From positions 1 to 44,207 of the forward strand of contig DATKNH010000124.1 of NCBI GenBank assembly GCA_035541455.1: 44,207 nucleotides of DNA, read 5' to 3'. The notes beneath the pieces were generated by a model. That model did not search any database, had not been told where the DNA came from, and saw only the letters and a program-made list of their open reading frames with translations. Position 1 is the first letter of the stretch. Each line of letters begins with the position of its first letter. Made by a program: the position numbers and the translations under genes. The stretch is from Syntrophorhabdales bacterium (lineage in GTDB: Bacteria > Desulfobacterota > Syntrophorhabdia > Syntrophorhabdales > WCHB1-27). Below are positions 18,374-27,764 of the stretch, in pieces.

Positions 18374-19552
18374 TTACTTCGCCATCACGAACTTGCCGCC
18401 TTTCACCTGAATCATCAATGCGGCATCCTTCTTGATCCCACGGTGATCCTCTTTGCTGAACGTGTAAGTGCCACCGTAAACCGCGGGAAAATTCTTCATG
18501 AGCTCCATCGCATCCCGGAGCTTCTGGCTATCCTTCGGACCTTCGGGCTTCACCTGGCGCACGCCCTCCGCGATCACCCGCGCAGCGTCATACGCGACTA
18601 CCGCATAAATATCTGCCTCTTTCTTGAACTTCTTCTGAAAAGCCTCGGTAAACTCTTTCATCAATTTCTTCTGCGGATAGGCATCAGGCAACTCCCTCCA
18701 GACTATGTAATAGGCACCCGGCAGTAGCAACGTTTCCGGTTCATTTCCCTCCATAAGCTTCAGAAAGGTATCAGAGATATTGCCGTGTCCTGTGACATAC
18801 GGAATCTTGAAACCCATCTGATTGAAGTTCTTGGCAACAACCGCATTCGGCGCACCGCTCACTCCTACTATGAGCGCCTGCGGATTGGTCGCTTTTAGTT
18901 TCGCGAGTTGCGCCGTTACATCGACATCCTTCACATTGAAGCGCTCGCTGGCAATCTCGAAGCCATATTTCTTTGCACTCCGATTAGCCTCGTCCAGCCA
19001 CGTCTGTCCTGTCGAATCAGTGGCGCAGAGGGCTGCAACGCGCTTTATTCCATTCTTTGCGAAATAATCATAAATTGTCTCAACCATGCCTGACGTGTGG
19101 ACCCACGTAGCAAAGGTGAAAGAGTCCGCATAACTGGGCTCATAAGATCCGGAAAGGGAATACGTAACTACCTTCTCTTCCTGCGCCACTGATTTCGCCG
19201 CGTTCGACGTTGCAGTGATGGCGGTGCCTAGTATGGCCGCCACCTTGTCCCGCTGAATCAGTTTCTTTGCATTGGTCGACGACTTTTCCGGATTGCTCTC
19301 ATTGTCGTAAACAACGAGTTCCAGCTGATAGTTGTCGATTCCGCCCCTGCCGTTAATCTGTTCAGCGAAGAGCTGGACGGCGCGCAGTTCAGGTTCGCCG
19401 AGCCAGGCGCCGTATCCCGTTACATCAAGGTTTACGCCCAACCTGATGACAGGCTTCTTCTGAGCTGCGACTTCAGAAACCCCGCACAAGAGCAGCAGGC
19501 AACTCAGTACTATTGCCGATACTCCAACGTTCCAGCACTCTTTTCCCCCCAT
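18374..19552 (-). CDS. LivJ-type periplasmic ligand-binding protein 2
   Basis: A 392-residue type I periplasmic binding protein (Peripla_BP_6). A signal peptide covers about residues 1-30, with the mature start QKKPVIRLGVNLDVTGYGAW. The ligand site is expected around YDNESNPEKS, TATSNAAKSVAQ and the hinge region CATDSTGQTW. It has a very strong ribosome site (gggggagg). By eye it is about four-fifths identical to the next gene upstream, so one is a duplicate. Differences cluster in the signal peptide and in scattered surface positions. It should capture substrate for LivHMGF. The ligand may be an aromatic or branched acid and is not predictable here. Confidence 0.92.
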   Translation of the reverse strand: MGGKECWNVGVSAIVLSCLLLLCGVSEVAAQKKPVIRLGVNLDVTGYGAWLGEPELRAVQLFAEQINGRGGIDNYQLELVVYDNESNPEKSSTNAKKLIQRDKVAAILGTAITATSNAAKSVAQEEKVVTYSLSGSYEPSYADSFTFATWVHTSGMVETIYDYFAKNGIKRVAALCATDSTGQTWLDEANRSAKKYGFEIASERFNVKDVDVTAQLAKLKATNPQALIVGVSGAPNAVVAKNFNQMGFKIPYVTGHGNISDTFLKLMEGNEPETLLLPGAYYIVWRELPDAYPQKKLMKEFTEAFQKKFKKEADIYAVVAYDAARVIAEGVRQVKPEGPKDSQKLRDAMELMKNFPAVYGGTYTFSKEDHRGIKKDAALMIQVKGGKFVMAK

Positions 19553-19591
19553 AAGCCTCCCCCAGGCATATCAGATCAAGGATGAAGCAGT

Positions 19592-20767
19592 CTATTTCGC
19601 CATCACGAACTTGCCGCCTTTCACCTGGACCATCACGCAGGCATCCTTTTTTGTCCCGCGGTGGTCTGTCTTACTGAACGTGTAGGTTCCTCCGTATGCT
19701 GCCGGGTAATTCTTTATTTTCTCGATGGCATCTCTCAGCTTCTGGCTGTCTTTCGGGCCTTCAGGCTTCACCTCTCGCATGGCCTCAACCGTTACACGCG
19801 TGGCATCATACGCGACAGCCGCATAAATGTCGGGCTCCTTCTTAAATTTAGCCAGGAAAGCTTCATTAAATTCTTTCATCAGTTTTTTCTGAGGATAGGA
19901 GTCGGGAAGTTCTTTCCATATGATACAGTAGGCACCCGGGAGAACCAGGTTTTCGGGTTCGTTTCCCTCGACCAGTTTCAGGAAGGATTCTGAAATATTT
20001 CCCGCAGTGCTCGCGTAGGGGATCTTAAAACCCATCTGGTTAAAATTCTTGGCAACGACCGCGTTGGGTGCCCCCGTAACCCCTACTATGAGGGCCTGGG
20101 GGTTGCCCGCCTTCAGCTTCGCAAGTTGGGGTGTAACATCTACATCCTTCACGTTGAACCGTTCGCTGATAATCTCCAGTCCATATTTCTTTGCGCTCTT
20201 GTTCGTTTCCTCAAGCCACGTCTGACCGGTGGAATCGGTCGCGCAGAGGGTGGCAACACGTTTGATCCCCTTTTTTACAAAATAATCGTAGATAGTCTCG
20301 ACCTGACCGGAACTCGCAACCCAGGTGGCAAACGTGTAGGAGTCGGTGTAGCTCGGATCGTAGGAGGCTGAAAGGGAGTACATGACAACTTTTTCCTCCT
20401 GCGCCACAGACTTGGCGGCATTTGAGGTGGCGGTGAGGACCGTGCCGATCACTGCGGTTACTTTGTCGCGCTGGATCAACTTCTTCGCAGTGCTTGAAGA
20501 TTTTTCGGGGTTGCTCTCGTTGTCGTAGATGACCAGCTCCAAGGGGCGGCCATCTATACCGCCTTTGCTGTTTACCTGTTCGGCGTAGAGCTGGATGGCT
20601 CTTAGTTCCGGCTCGCCCAGCCAAGCGCCGTATCCCGTCGTATCGAGATTCACGCCCAGCTTGATCGCTGGTTTTTTCTGGGCCAAGGCACCGGAGACGC
20701 AACAAAACACGAGCATGGTGCATACTATCCCGATTACTGCCGCTCGCACATTCCCTATCCCCCTCAT
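19592..20767 (-). CDS. LivJ-type periplasmic ligand-binding protein 1
   Basis: A 391-residue type I binding protein, paralogue of the following gene. The start ATG at 20765-20767 has an ideal ribosome site (gaggaggag). The frame is open 30 codons further upstream, but that extension hides the signal peptide and has no such site. The signal peptide ends near VSGALAQ, followed by KKPAIKLGVNLDTTGYGAW. Its stop is 39 bases before the second copy. Two binding proteins for one permease set suggest broadened substrate range or raised receptor dosage. It lies 155 bases downstream of the ligase gene, a gap with no clear terminator or promoter. Confidence 0.92.
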   Translation of the reverse strand: MRGIGNVRAAVIGIVCTMLVFCCVSGALAQKKPAIKLGVNLDTTGYGAWLGEPELRAIQLYAEQVNSKGGIDGRPLELVIYDNESNPEKSSSTAKKLIQRDKVTAVIGTVLTATSNAAKSVAQEEKVVMYSLSASYDPSYTDSYTFATWVASSGQVETIYDYFVKKGIKRVATLCATDSTGQTWLEETNKSAKKYGLEIISERFNVKDVDVTPQLAKLKAGNPQALIVGVTGAPNAVVAKNFNQMGFKIPYASTAGNISESFLKLVEGNEPENLVLPGAYCIIWKELPDSYPQKKLMKEFNEAFLAKFKKEPDIYAAVAYDATRVTVEAMREVKPEGPKDSQKLRDAIEKIKNYPAAYGGTYTFSKTDHRGTKKDACVMVQVKGGKFVMAK

Positions 20768-20922
20768 AACTCCTCCTCTATCAGTTACTTCAGGTAATAT
20801 GAGTTCGCGGGAGGTAAATCTCATGCACCGCTCTTGATCGCAAATGACGCCTCCCATGCCCCTTTATCTCTCAGCTCTATTTCCACCTGCTACAAAGACT
20901 GCCTTTATCGCTTTCTTTCTAT

Positions 20923-22449
20923 CTATCTTGAGGATTCCTTTTCGTACAGTCTCAGAAGCTCGCTTTTTAGAACCTTTCCCCGCTCACTCCTAGGCAGCGC
21001 CGCCGTGAACAGTATCTTTTTCGGTACCTTGAAATCGGGAAGCGTCCTGCTGCAATGAGCGGCAATCTCATCCGCGCAGAGCTCGCATCCCTCCTTTTTT
21101 ACCACGAAACTGACTACCTCTTCTCCGTAGATGCTGTCCGGCACGCCTATGGTTGCTGCCTCACTCACTCCCTCGTGTTCCATTATGCGGGAGGTGATTT
21201 CCATGGGCGATATATTGATACCGCCCCTGATGATGAGATCTTTTTTTCTTCCGGTGATGAAGATATATCCATCCACATCCACATAACCAAGGTCTCCCGT
21301 GGGGAAACCCTCCCGTGGAAATGCCTCAATCGTACCATCCTCCTTCGAATAGCACAAGCCCATAGCTCTGCCCTTGACGATCATTTCCCCCGCTTCACCG
21401 GGCTTGCATTCCTGCCCCTGCTCATTGAGGAAGCAGATTTCCTTATGCTTGAGAGGCAGACCCACTGAACCCAATTTGCGTCTTGCCGGCGGGTTCCCCA
21501 CCATCCAGCCCGCCTCAGACATACCCATCATTTGTTGTATAGGAATGTGATACGTCTGCTCGAACCTAACATGGCTCTCCACGCTCAAAGGCGCCGAGCT
21601 GGAGGTGATGAACTTCAAATCCGGGACCTCTTCCTTCCTCAAAGCTACCGGTTCATTGATCAGCATGTTGATCACTGCAGGCACACCGGACGAAATAGTT
21701 ATCTTATGAACTTTGAGCCATTCAGGGAAGCGGCTTCTCGAAAATTTTCTGGCAAGGAAGAGTGTAGCGCCCTTGAGCATGGTGGAGAGGATGGTTAACA
21801 GCTGTGCCGAAGCCCAGTTATACGCGCGGTATTCAAGAACCCTATCCGACTCGGTCATGCCCGTTCGGTCTGCTATCTCGTCGACCATATAAAAGAGACC
21901 TTCCCGTGAGATGTGAATACCCTTGGGAAGCGTCATGGTGCCCGACGTATAGACGATAAGGGCAACATCACTGCTCTTAGCGACGCACTTCACGGGCACC
22001 GGCCTGCGGGTTTCAAGAAGACGAAAGAAATCATTTTCGGACACCTTCTCGCCTTTATCGGAAAAGCGTATCCATTCACCCGCGTATCGTCCGGTGTCCA
22101 GTTTCAGACCGCTGTCGTAGAAAACAAATCTGGGTCTTACCATGCTGATGATGCGATAAAGGTTTTCTTGACTCTCTTCGAAAAAGATGGGGTTCACTAC
22201 GGCACCGTATTTCAAGACGCCGTAGTAGATGATCATTGTCTCTATGGAGTTCTTGCCGATGATGGTTACTCGATCACTTGCCTTCGTCTTTCGTTCGCGC
22301 AGAAACTGGCCGACCCGATCGCAGAACTCATTCATCCGGCCGTACGTAATGGACTTCCCCTGATCCAGGCTTTCTATGTACTTCTTCTCGGGGATCGTGC
22401 GGCCGCGTTCTTCGATGATGACAGCCCAGTCTTTATACTCTTCGTTCAC
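20923..22449 (-). CDS. AMP-forming acyl-CoA/aryl-CoA ligase
   Basis: A 508-residue ANL-superfamily ligase, expected to activate a carboxylic acid with ATP and CoA. The P-loop is YTSGTMTLPKG (usually YTSGTTGxPKG). MGMSEAGWM corresponds to the A5 motif. GDLGYVDVDGYIFITGRKKDLIIRGG is present, and the catalytic Lys of the C-terminal domain is in RSERGKVLKSEL. The likely start is GTG 22447-22449, one base after the UbiD-A stop. The frame extends upstream to 22623 but only across UbiD-A coding sequence. Adjacent to UbiD-A, it suggests the pair acts on one substrate, for instance CoA activation followed by decarboxylation as in anaerobic phthalate catabolism. That link is inference. Confidence 0.88.
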   Translation of the reverse strand: MNEEYKDWAVIIEERGRTIPEKKYIESLDQGKSITYGRMNEFCDRVGQFLRERKTKASDRVTIIGKNSIETMIIYYGVLKYGAVVNPIFFEESQENLYRIISMVRPRFVFYDSGLKLDTGRYAGEWIRFSDKGEKVSENDFFRLLETRRPVPVKCVAKSSDVALIVYTSGTMTLPKGIHISREGLFYMVDEIADRTGMTESDRVLEYRAYNWASAQLLTILSTMLKGATLFLARKFSRSRFPEWLKVHKITISSGVPAVINMLINEPVALRKEEVPDLKFITSSSAPLSVESHVRFEQTYHIPIQQMMGMSEAGWMVGNPPARRKLGSVGLPLKHKEICFLNEQGQECKPGEAGEMIVKGRAMGLCYSKEDGTIEAFPREGFPTGDLGYVDVDGYIFITGRKKDLIIRGGINISPMEITSRIMEHEGVSEAATIGVPDSIYGEEVVSFVVKKEGCELCADEIAAHCSRTLPDFKVPKKILFTAALPRSERGKVLKSELLRLYEKESSR

Positions 22450-22450
22450 T

Positions 22451-23983
22451 CTAAAAACCTGTCTTCGCAAAGAGCTTTCCGTACTCCGGCTGAGCTGCTT
22501 TTGCCTTTGCAATCTGATCATCCGTAAACCATTTCTTGAGGTCAACGACGTCGATCGGATAATGCGCCTTCTGAAAGGCGTCCACATATCTGAAAGGAAC
22601 CGTTGCGTCCAGTGCGATGGCACCGGAGAACCTGATGTTTGTCTGAGTCCAGTCCTTCTCTCCTGCTGAACTTCTCTCTGCAGGCTGGAATGTCTGGCCT
22701 GCCCCGCCCGGGGCGACGATCATAATACCCTGCGCTGCATCAACTCTAGTCGCAATCGCCCACATCATGTCATCCATGCTGTAGATGTCGATATCCGGGT
22801 CTACTGCCATGGCCAGCCGCGCTCCAATGGAACAGGAGAGCGCCGTGGAAAGGATATTCTTTACGTATCCCTCATCCCGCTGTCTGCGCTTCTTCACCTG
22901 GAAAATCACACCACCCCAGTCAGGAATGCACATCGGGATATTGGTGTCTACGGTCAGTCCTGGACAGACGCGCTCTGCCAGCTCAAAAAAAGAGGCTGCC
23001 CTGACCATGGTGTCGATATTATGATCGTCGTAGCTGTGAACCGCGAGCGGATAATAGATAGGCCTGTCCTTCCGGTAGGTGATCGCGGTCACTACAAATT
23101 TATACGTCCTGTAGGCCTTCCCCATATATCCCGACCATTCCGGATGGAACGGATGAACCCCCTGCTTCCCATCCTTCTCTGCAAGCTCGCTTTCCCAGAC
23201 TTTACTCGTGGTGTCCAGGTACCCCTCGATCACGTACTCGGCCTGGGCGATTGAATAGGCATCGATCGTCTTCGCCTTTACTATGTCCACGGGAAATCCC
23301 TGCACGGCGCCCGCAATACCCAGTTCATCGCATCCCGGGGGTAGTATCGTGTAGACAAAACCCGCACCGGCCATCAACGTGCACGCAGCGGGTACGCCCA
23401 TGTTGATGGTCAATGGAATCGGCTCTTTTCTGTAAAACTTGGACGCGATCATATCCGTGTGGGAGCCGGGTGAGATCTGAAAAGTCGAGTAGTTGGGCCA
23501 CCTGAAATGCATCCTGTTGTAGCTTATGTGCGTACCTCCCCAAAAATATTTTCCCGTGGCCAGCGTGTTGCCTCCGCCGAGCGTCCTTCCCGGATCACTG
23601 GGTGTGTGCTTGATCATGGGGATGATAGGCCAGACATCGATGTCCTTGTCTATGACCACTTCCTGGCACGGCGCGTCCGTAACCACTTTCGGCGCGAGAG
23701 GACGGCGGATCGCCTCAATAATGCGAAACTTGAAAGTTCTTTCGGTCCCCGCGTCAAAGAGCTCTGCAACGAGGTTGCCATCGGCGAAAAGGTTCGTGAA
23801 GAGCCTTCCATTGGGATAGCCTTTCACGTTGTTGAAGAGGATCGGCAACCCCCCGTCCAGAAGCTTTTGAATGCCGGTCATTTCCAGTTCCGGGTTTATC
23901 TCGACATCCGTCTCCAGGAGCTTGCCTTTTGCTTTCAGGTACTCGATGGTTGATCTGAGATTGCTGAGATGCACGTTTGACAT
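22451..23983 (-). CDS. UbiD family decarboxylase A
   Basis: A 510-residue UbiD-like protein, the longest of four in the window. UbiD enzymes use prenylated FMN to decarboxylate or carboxylate aromatic and unsaturated acids. The family N-terminus, TDAPCQEVV near residue 103 and ISPGSH near 170 are present, and the conserved Arg seems to be Arg157 (SYNRMHF). In the catalytic loop, usually EGPxGE, I read H-P-F-H-P-E: the final Glu282 is kept, but the first Glu is replaced by His277. An insertion of about 10 residues precedes this loop. A good ribosome site (ggagg) fits the ATG. It overlaps nothing and is followed after one base by the ligase. It may be a divergent specificity such as an aryl-CoA decarboxylase. 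Confidence 0.88.
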   Translation of the reverse strand: MSNVHLSNLRSTIEYLKAKGKLLETDVEINPELEMTGIQKLLDGGLPILFNNVKGYPNGRLFTNLFADGNLVAELFDAGTERTFKFRIIEAIRRPLAPKVVTDAPCQEVVIDKDIDVWPIIPMIKHTPSDPGRTLGGGNTLATGKYFWGGTHISYNRMHFRWPNYSTFQISPGSHTDMIASKFYRKEPIPLTINMGVPAACTLMAGAGFVYTILPPGCDELGIAGAVQGFPVDIVKAKTIDAYSIAQAEYVIEGYLDTTSKVWESELAEKDGKQGVHPFHPEWSGYMGKAYRTYKFVVTAITYRKDRPIYYPLAVHSYDDHNIDTMVRAASFFELAERVCPGLTVDTNIPMCIPDWGGVIFQVKKRRQRDEGYVKNILSTALSCSIGARLAMAVDPDIDIYSMDDMMWAIATRVDAAQGIMIVAPGGAGQTFQPAERSSAGEKDWTQTNIRFSGAIALDATVPFRYVDAFQKAHYPIDVVDLKKWFTDDQIAKAKAAQPEYGKLFAKTGF

Positions 23984-24001
23984 ACCGACCTCCCGATATT
24001 T

Positions 24002-24694
24002 TTATGCTTTGAGTCGCTTGTTTACATCAAGTGTATGCTCGTACATAACCTTGGCAGCTTTTTCCGGCTCACGATTCTTTATGTGGCGGGTGAGTCGCTT
24101 GTGCGCCTCCAGAATCGCCCGATGATCCTCAATGCTCAGACTCATCTTCCTGAACTCGTTGTTGAAGAGGAGTGCCACCGCATCGATCAAAAGAGAGATC
24201 ATCTTGTTCTTAGAAGCTTTTGCAAGCGCCTGGTGGAAGTCTATAGTGACGATGATGGGAATCTTGCCCGCCGTAATCGCTTTCTCTCTCACGCGGTTCA
24301 TCTCTTCGAGCAGGGCGACGTCTTCTTCCGTTCGATTCTCAGCTGCCAACCGCGCTATACCCGGTTCAGTAAGCGACCTGAACTGCAGGATCTCTTCAAA
24401 GGATACCCGCTCCATGAGTATGATGTCGTGAAGCCTGTTTGCGAGAGACCTGACACCCGCTCCCGCCACATAGGCTCCACCTGCTGCTCCGGGTCTTACC
24501 ACAACGAATCCTGATTCCTCCAGACTCCTCAGGGCTTCGCGCAACGACCCCCTGCTCACGTTGAACACCTCCATCAACTCTTTCTCCGGAGGCAGTTTAT
24601 CGCCCGACCTGTAGTCTCCTTTGATGATGCTTTGCTTTATCTGTTCGAGGACGGAATCGGAGACCCTCCCGCGTTTCACCTGCTTGAATTTCAT
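24002..24694 (-). CDS. GntR family (FCD/FadR-type) transcriptional regulator
   Basis: A 230-residue regulator. The N-terminal winged helix (residues 9-75) has the GntR signature GDYRSGDKLPPEKELMEVFN and the recognition helix VSRGSLREALRSLEESG. The C-terminal FCD domain has the metal/ligand triad in DFHQALAKASKN, DHRAILEAHKR and YEHTLDVN. FCD regulators usually sense a carboxylic acid, often the pathway substrate. Placed inside the cluster between UbiD-B and UbiD-A, it is the obvious candidate to control it. The TTGTTGACAACAA palindrome at 29225-29237 resembles an operator of this class. It starts with a good ribosome site (ggagg). Confidence 0.9.
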   Translation of the reverse strand: MKFKQVKRGRVSDSVLEQIKQSIIKGDYRSGDKLPPEKELMEVFNVSRGSLREALRSLEESGFVVVRPGAAGGAYVAGAGVRSLANRLHDIILMERVSFEEILQFRSLTEPGIARLAAENRTEEDVALLEEMNRVREKAITAGKIPIIVTIDFHQALAKASKNKMISLLIDAVALLFNNEFRKMSLSIEDHRAILEAHKRLTRHIKNREPEKAAKVMYEHTLDVNKRLKA

Positions 24695-24727
24695 GTCTGC
24701 CTCCGCTCCCCAGCTCCCATCACACAG

Positions 24728-26170
24728 CTACTTTAGAAGATGGCCCCACTTTTCCACCGTTTTCTTTCTCACTTCCGGACTGGGCATGTTGACAATCGGG
24801 AACCTGTCCCTCCACTCGAACGGGCGGCAGGCATCGATGATGGCACGCGAGTTCCAGAGCGCTCCCTTTGCCTTGTCGTCGGGACTGATGCGCGGATCGA
24901 GCGGCGTGCTCCACGCCCGGTGGATTATATCGATAGAGGTTGCAGGGTCGGAGCGCGTGCACATCGCCCAGACAACCTCTTCCAGGTTGGTGACGTCAAT
25001 GTCGTCATCCACGACGACCACGTAGCGGCCGCAGTAGGCCCCCACGTGACACTGGGACGCCACGTGACCCACTTGCGTGGCGTGGCCTGGATAGCGCTGT
25101 TTTATGGAGACCGCCAGAAACAGCCTTGCACCTCCTGCTTCGTGGCACCATGCGCCGACAACATCGGGCACTCCTGCTTTTTCCAGCTCCTCCTTCAAGA
25201 GAGGGGAACGCATGAATGAGCGGTAAAAGGCTAGCTCATCCGGCGGTCTATTGGGAGGGCTGCCAAGGATGATGGGATCATTCCGATGGTAGATCGCCTT
25301 GATCTCTATCCTGGGCTCTTTGCGCGATGCGCTGGCGTAGTAGCCCGTCCACTCGCCGAAGGGCCCTTCTTCCTGAACGTCATCAAAGTGGGCGAAGCCT
25401 TCGAGCACAATCTCTGCCCGTGCGGGAATGGGAAGTCCCGTGTACTTGCCTTTGATCACCTCAAACGGCGCGCCACGGACAGCCCCCGCCCAATCAAATT
25501 CGCACATCCCGTACGGTAGCTCACTCGCACCAGCGAGGTAGAGGAGAGGATCGCCTCCAACCACTACCACGACAGGACACGGCTGTTTCCGCGCAAAGTA
25601 CTTGTCCCTATGGATGCGGCCGTGCTTGCCTGGCGATATGTAGAAACCGACATGGTTCTTGTCCTGGACCTGCACACGATAGGTCCCCACGTTGATCCAG
25701 CCCTCGTCAGGGTCTCTCGTGATGTTATAGCTCCCTGTGCCAATGTACCTGCCGCCATCCTCCTCGTGCCACTTGGGTGTGGGAAACTTCAACACGTCTA
25801 CCGCGTCTCCTTCGAGCACATTCTCCATGACCGGTCCGCTCTCCACGTATACAGGCGGCAGTGGCTTCTGTCCTTCTGTCCTTTTGTAGAGCTCGGTGCT
25901 CAGCTCAAATTTCGAGAGGCCCTTCTTCAGGCCGAAGGTGATAGCCAGACGGTTATTACTGAGCAGTGCGTTCGTCAACACCCTGAAGCCCTTTGGATAC
26001 CCCGGGATGTTGTCAAAAACTGCGGCAGGGGCCTGCGGCGTGTGATTCAAGAGTTCGGTGGCCATACCGATATCCTCCTGCCAGGTCGCACCATCGACAG
26101 TTCTGAGTTCTCCGGTATCTTCAACAACTTTGAGCCAGTCACGAAGGTCTTTGTATTGCACGTTGGACAT
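24728..26170 (-). CDS. UbiD family decarboxylase B
   Basis: A 480-residue UbiD protein with a complete catalytic set by eye: Arg165 in VGTYRVQV, then Glu268 and Glu273 in EEGPFGEWTGYY. The metal/cofactor His is in SPGKHGRIH near residue 183, and an acidic DDDIDVTN motif follows near 390. It is therefore the most canonical prFMN-dependent decarboxylase of the minus-strand cluster. The start chosen is ATG 26168-26170 (MSNVQYKDL), five bases after ggaggag. A GTG two codons upstream would overlap the ribosome site. It follows the DASS transporter after 105 bases and precedes gntR by 33. Substrate unknown. Confidence 0.92.
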   Translation of the reverse strand: MSNVQYKDLRDWLKVVEDTGELRTVDGATWQEDIGMATELLNHTPQAPAAVFDNIPGYPKGFRVLTNALLSNNRLAITFGLKKGLSKFELSTELYKRTEGQKPLPPVYVESGPVMENVLEGDAVDVLKFPTPKWHEEDGGRYIGTGSYNITRDPDEGWINVGTYRVQVQDKNHVGFYISPGKHGRIHRDKYFARKQPCPVVVVVGGDPLLYLAGASELPYGMCEFDWAGAVRGAPFEVIKGKYTGLPIPARAEIVLEGFAHFDDVQEEGPFGEWTGYYASASRKEPRIEIKAIYHRNDPIILGSPPNRPPDELAFYRSFMRSPLLKEELEKAGVPDVVGAWCHEAGGARLFLAVSIKQRYPGHATQVGHVASQCHVGAYCGRYVVVVDDDIDVTNLEEVVWAMCTRSDPATSIDIIHRAWSTPLDPRISPDDKAKGALWNSRAIIDACRPFEWRDRFPIVNMPSPEVRKKTVEKWGHLLK

Positions 26171-26219
26171 AATCACTCCTCCCTCGGTATCAGTGTATAG
26201 TGCACGGTAAGCAGCATCT

Positions 26220-26249
26220 AGTTGTTTGCCTCAATTTTTAAACACAACT
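26220..26249. repeat. small inverted repeat between DASS and UbiD-B genes
   Basis: agttgttt (26220-26227) and aaacacaact (26240-26249) form an imperfect stem (one bulged base) around a 12-base loop. It lies in the 105-base gap, the largest between adjacent genes from UbiD-C to the ligase. It may be a processing or attenuation site, or an operator with TTGT/ACAA half-sites. No U-run follows on the minus strand. Confidence 0.25.
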
Positions 26250-26275
26250 CGCGTCTCTCCTTCAGCCCTGCCTCA

Positions 26276-27712
26276 TCACCGGAAGGTGAGGCCGAGAAGA
26301 GGCCAGTACCATGGGACAATCAAAAGCAGCAGGATTGACTCAACAAAGAAAATGGCCAGCCCGAACTTGAAGAGATCCTTGGTGGTGAAATAGCCGAACG
26401 CATAGCCGACGGCCAGCACAGCGGACTGGTAGACAAACACCTTACCACCGGCCGCATACCCCCAGAGCATGCCGAGTGTGAGCGGGTTGAACCCATCTTT
26501 GAGGCAGAACTGCATCAGTGCAGGCATCGTGGCGCTGATCATGGAAGGCTCGTTAGCAAGGAAGAGATGAAAGAGGTTGGCATACCAGTAGAGGAGCATC
26601 CCCGCCATAACCGACGCAGAATGTAATACCGGTGTCATCCATTTAAACAGGGCGGCTGTAAGCGTTTTCAGGATCTCTGTATCGGCCATCACGTTGCCGA
26701 GACACATAGCTGCGCCTATGAAGACGACTATGGGAAAGTTGGCTTTGCTGAAATCATCTTTCTTCATTGCGCCTACGAGCGGCAGGCAGGCGAAGAGACC
26801 ACCCACCACGCCGATGATCGAGGGGCTAATGTGGTGCCAGTGATCGGTTGCCCACAGTATCGTCGCCACCGACATTATAATTGTGGCTTTTATCTCTTTT
26901 GCGGACATCGATCCCATTTTCTGTAGTTCGGCCCGGCAGTACTCCTGTCCCCCCTCCAGCGTCTTTTTTTCCGGAGGAAAAAGTTTCAGTATGATCCACC
27001 AACTGGCGAGAATCGTGAGCAGGGTAATGGGCAGGTAAGCGACCAACCACAAGCCGTAGGAGACCTTCACCTTGCCCACCGATTCGATGAGCCCGCGCGA
27101 CAGGATCGTGGCTGCTCCGGCGAGTATAACCTTATCGAAGAGTCCTGACTGGTACGTCATCGCCAGGATGAGGCCCCGGCCGATATTGCTCTCCTTGGCC
27201 AGCCCGTAGCTCTGGATCAGCCCTATCGCAATGGTGCAGAGCACAAGGGTCTTCGCCAGCCCAGAGGGAATTATAAACGTCAGCAGAAGGTTGAGCACCA
27301 TCATTCCGGCTAAAATGGATGAGTAGTTGCTCCCGAGACGGCACACCATGTTGTAGGCTATTCTCTTGGCCAGCCCTGTTGATTCGGCCATGATCCCCAT
27401 TAGTAGAACGCCGAGAATGAACCACGGCGTATCGCTGTGGAACCCTGAAAATGCCTTGGCCACCGGTATACCGGCAAAGACCCAGTAGAGCCAGCAGCCC
27501 AGAAGTCCGGTGACGCCAAGGGGAACAGGTTCAGCGATGAACATGGCGATCACGAAGACCGTGACGCTGAGGGCCCTGCGCCCTCCTTCGGTCGGGGTAA
27601 AGGGTGCCAAATACGTGATCACCCCCACTGCGATGCAGATCAGGAAATAGAGAAAACGTTTCACTTCAGGATTCATCTTCGACGTGTCCGCGACTGCCTT
27701 TGCTTCACTCAT
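26276..27712 (-). CDS. DASS/SLC13 family anion transporter
   Basis: A 478-residue membrane protein with about eleven to twelve hydrophobic segments, belonging to the divalent-anion:sodium symporter family (CitT/SLC13-like). Typical regions are FVIAMFIAEPVPLGVTGLLGC near residue 55 and the pseudo-repeated re-entrant hairpins. In those hairpins the usual Ser-Asn-Thr signature is not evident: the first reads IPSGLAKT and the second FLANEPSMISATMP, so the substrate or coupling ion may differ. Its place between UbiD-C and UbiD-B suggests import of a carboxylated substrate or export of a product. The ribosome site aggaggag precedes the ATG. Confidence 0.87.
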   Translation of the reverse strand: MSEAKAVADTSKMNPEVKRFLYFLICIAVGVITYLAPFTPTEGGRRALSVTVFVIAMFIAEPVPLGVTGLLGCWLYWVFAGIPVAKAFSGFHSDTPWFILGVLLMGIMAESTGLAKRIAYNMVCRLGSNYSSILAGMMVLNLLLTFIIPSGLAKTLVLCTIAIGLIQSYGLAKESNIGRGLILAMTYQSGLFDKVILAGAATILSRGLIESVGKVKVSYGLWLVAYLPITLLTILASWWIILKLFPPEKKTLEGGQEYCRAELQKMGSMSAKEIKATIIMSVATILWATDHWHHISPSIIGVVGGLFACLPLVGAMKKDDFSKANFPIVVFIGAAMCLGNVMADTEILKTLTAALFKWMTPVLHSASVMAGMLLYWYANLFHLFLANEPSMISATMPALMQFCLKDGFNPLTLGMLWGYAAGGKVFVYQSAVLAVGYAFGYFTTKDLFKFGLAIFFVESILLLLIVPWYWPLLGLTFR

Positions 27713-27764
27713 GCTTCTCCTCCTTTACCACCGCGTATTCATCAAAGCGCCCCAGTCAGTAACG

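Noticed and set aside
21913-22527. 204-codon plus-strand frame
   Set aside because: It is antisense to the ligase and the end of UbiD-A, and follows their codon periodicity.
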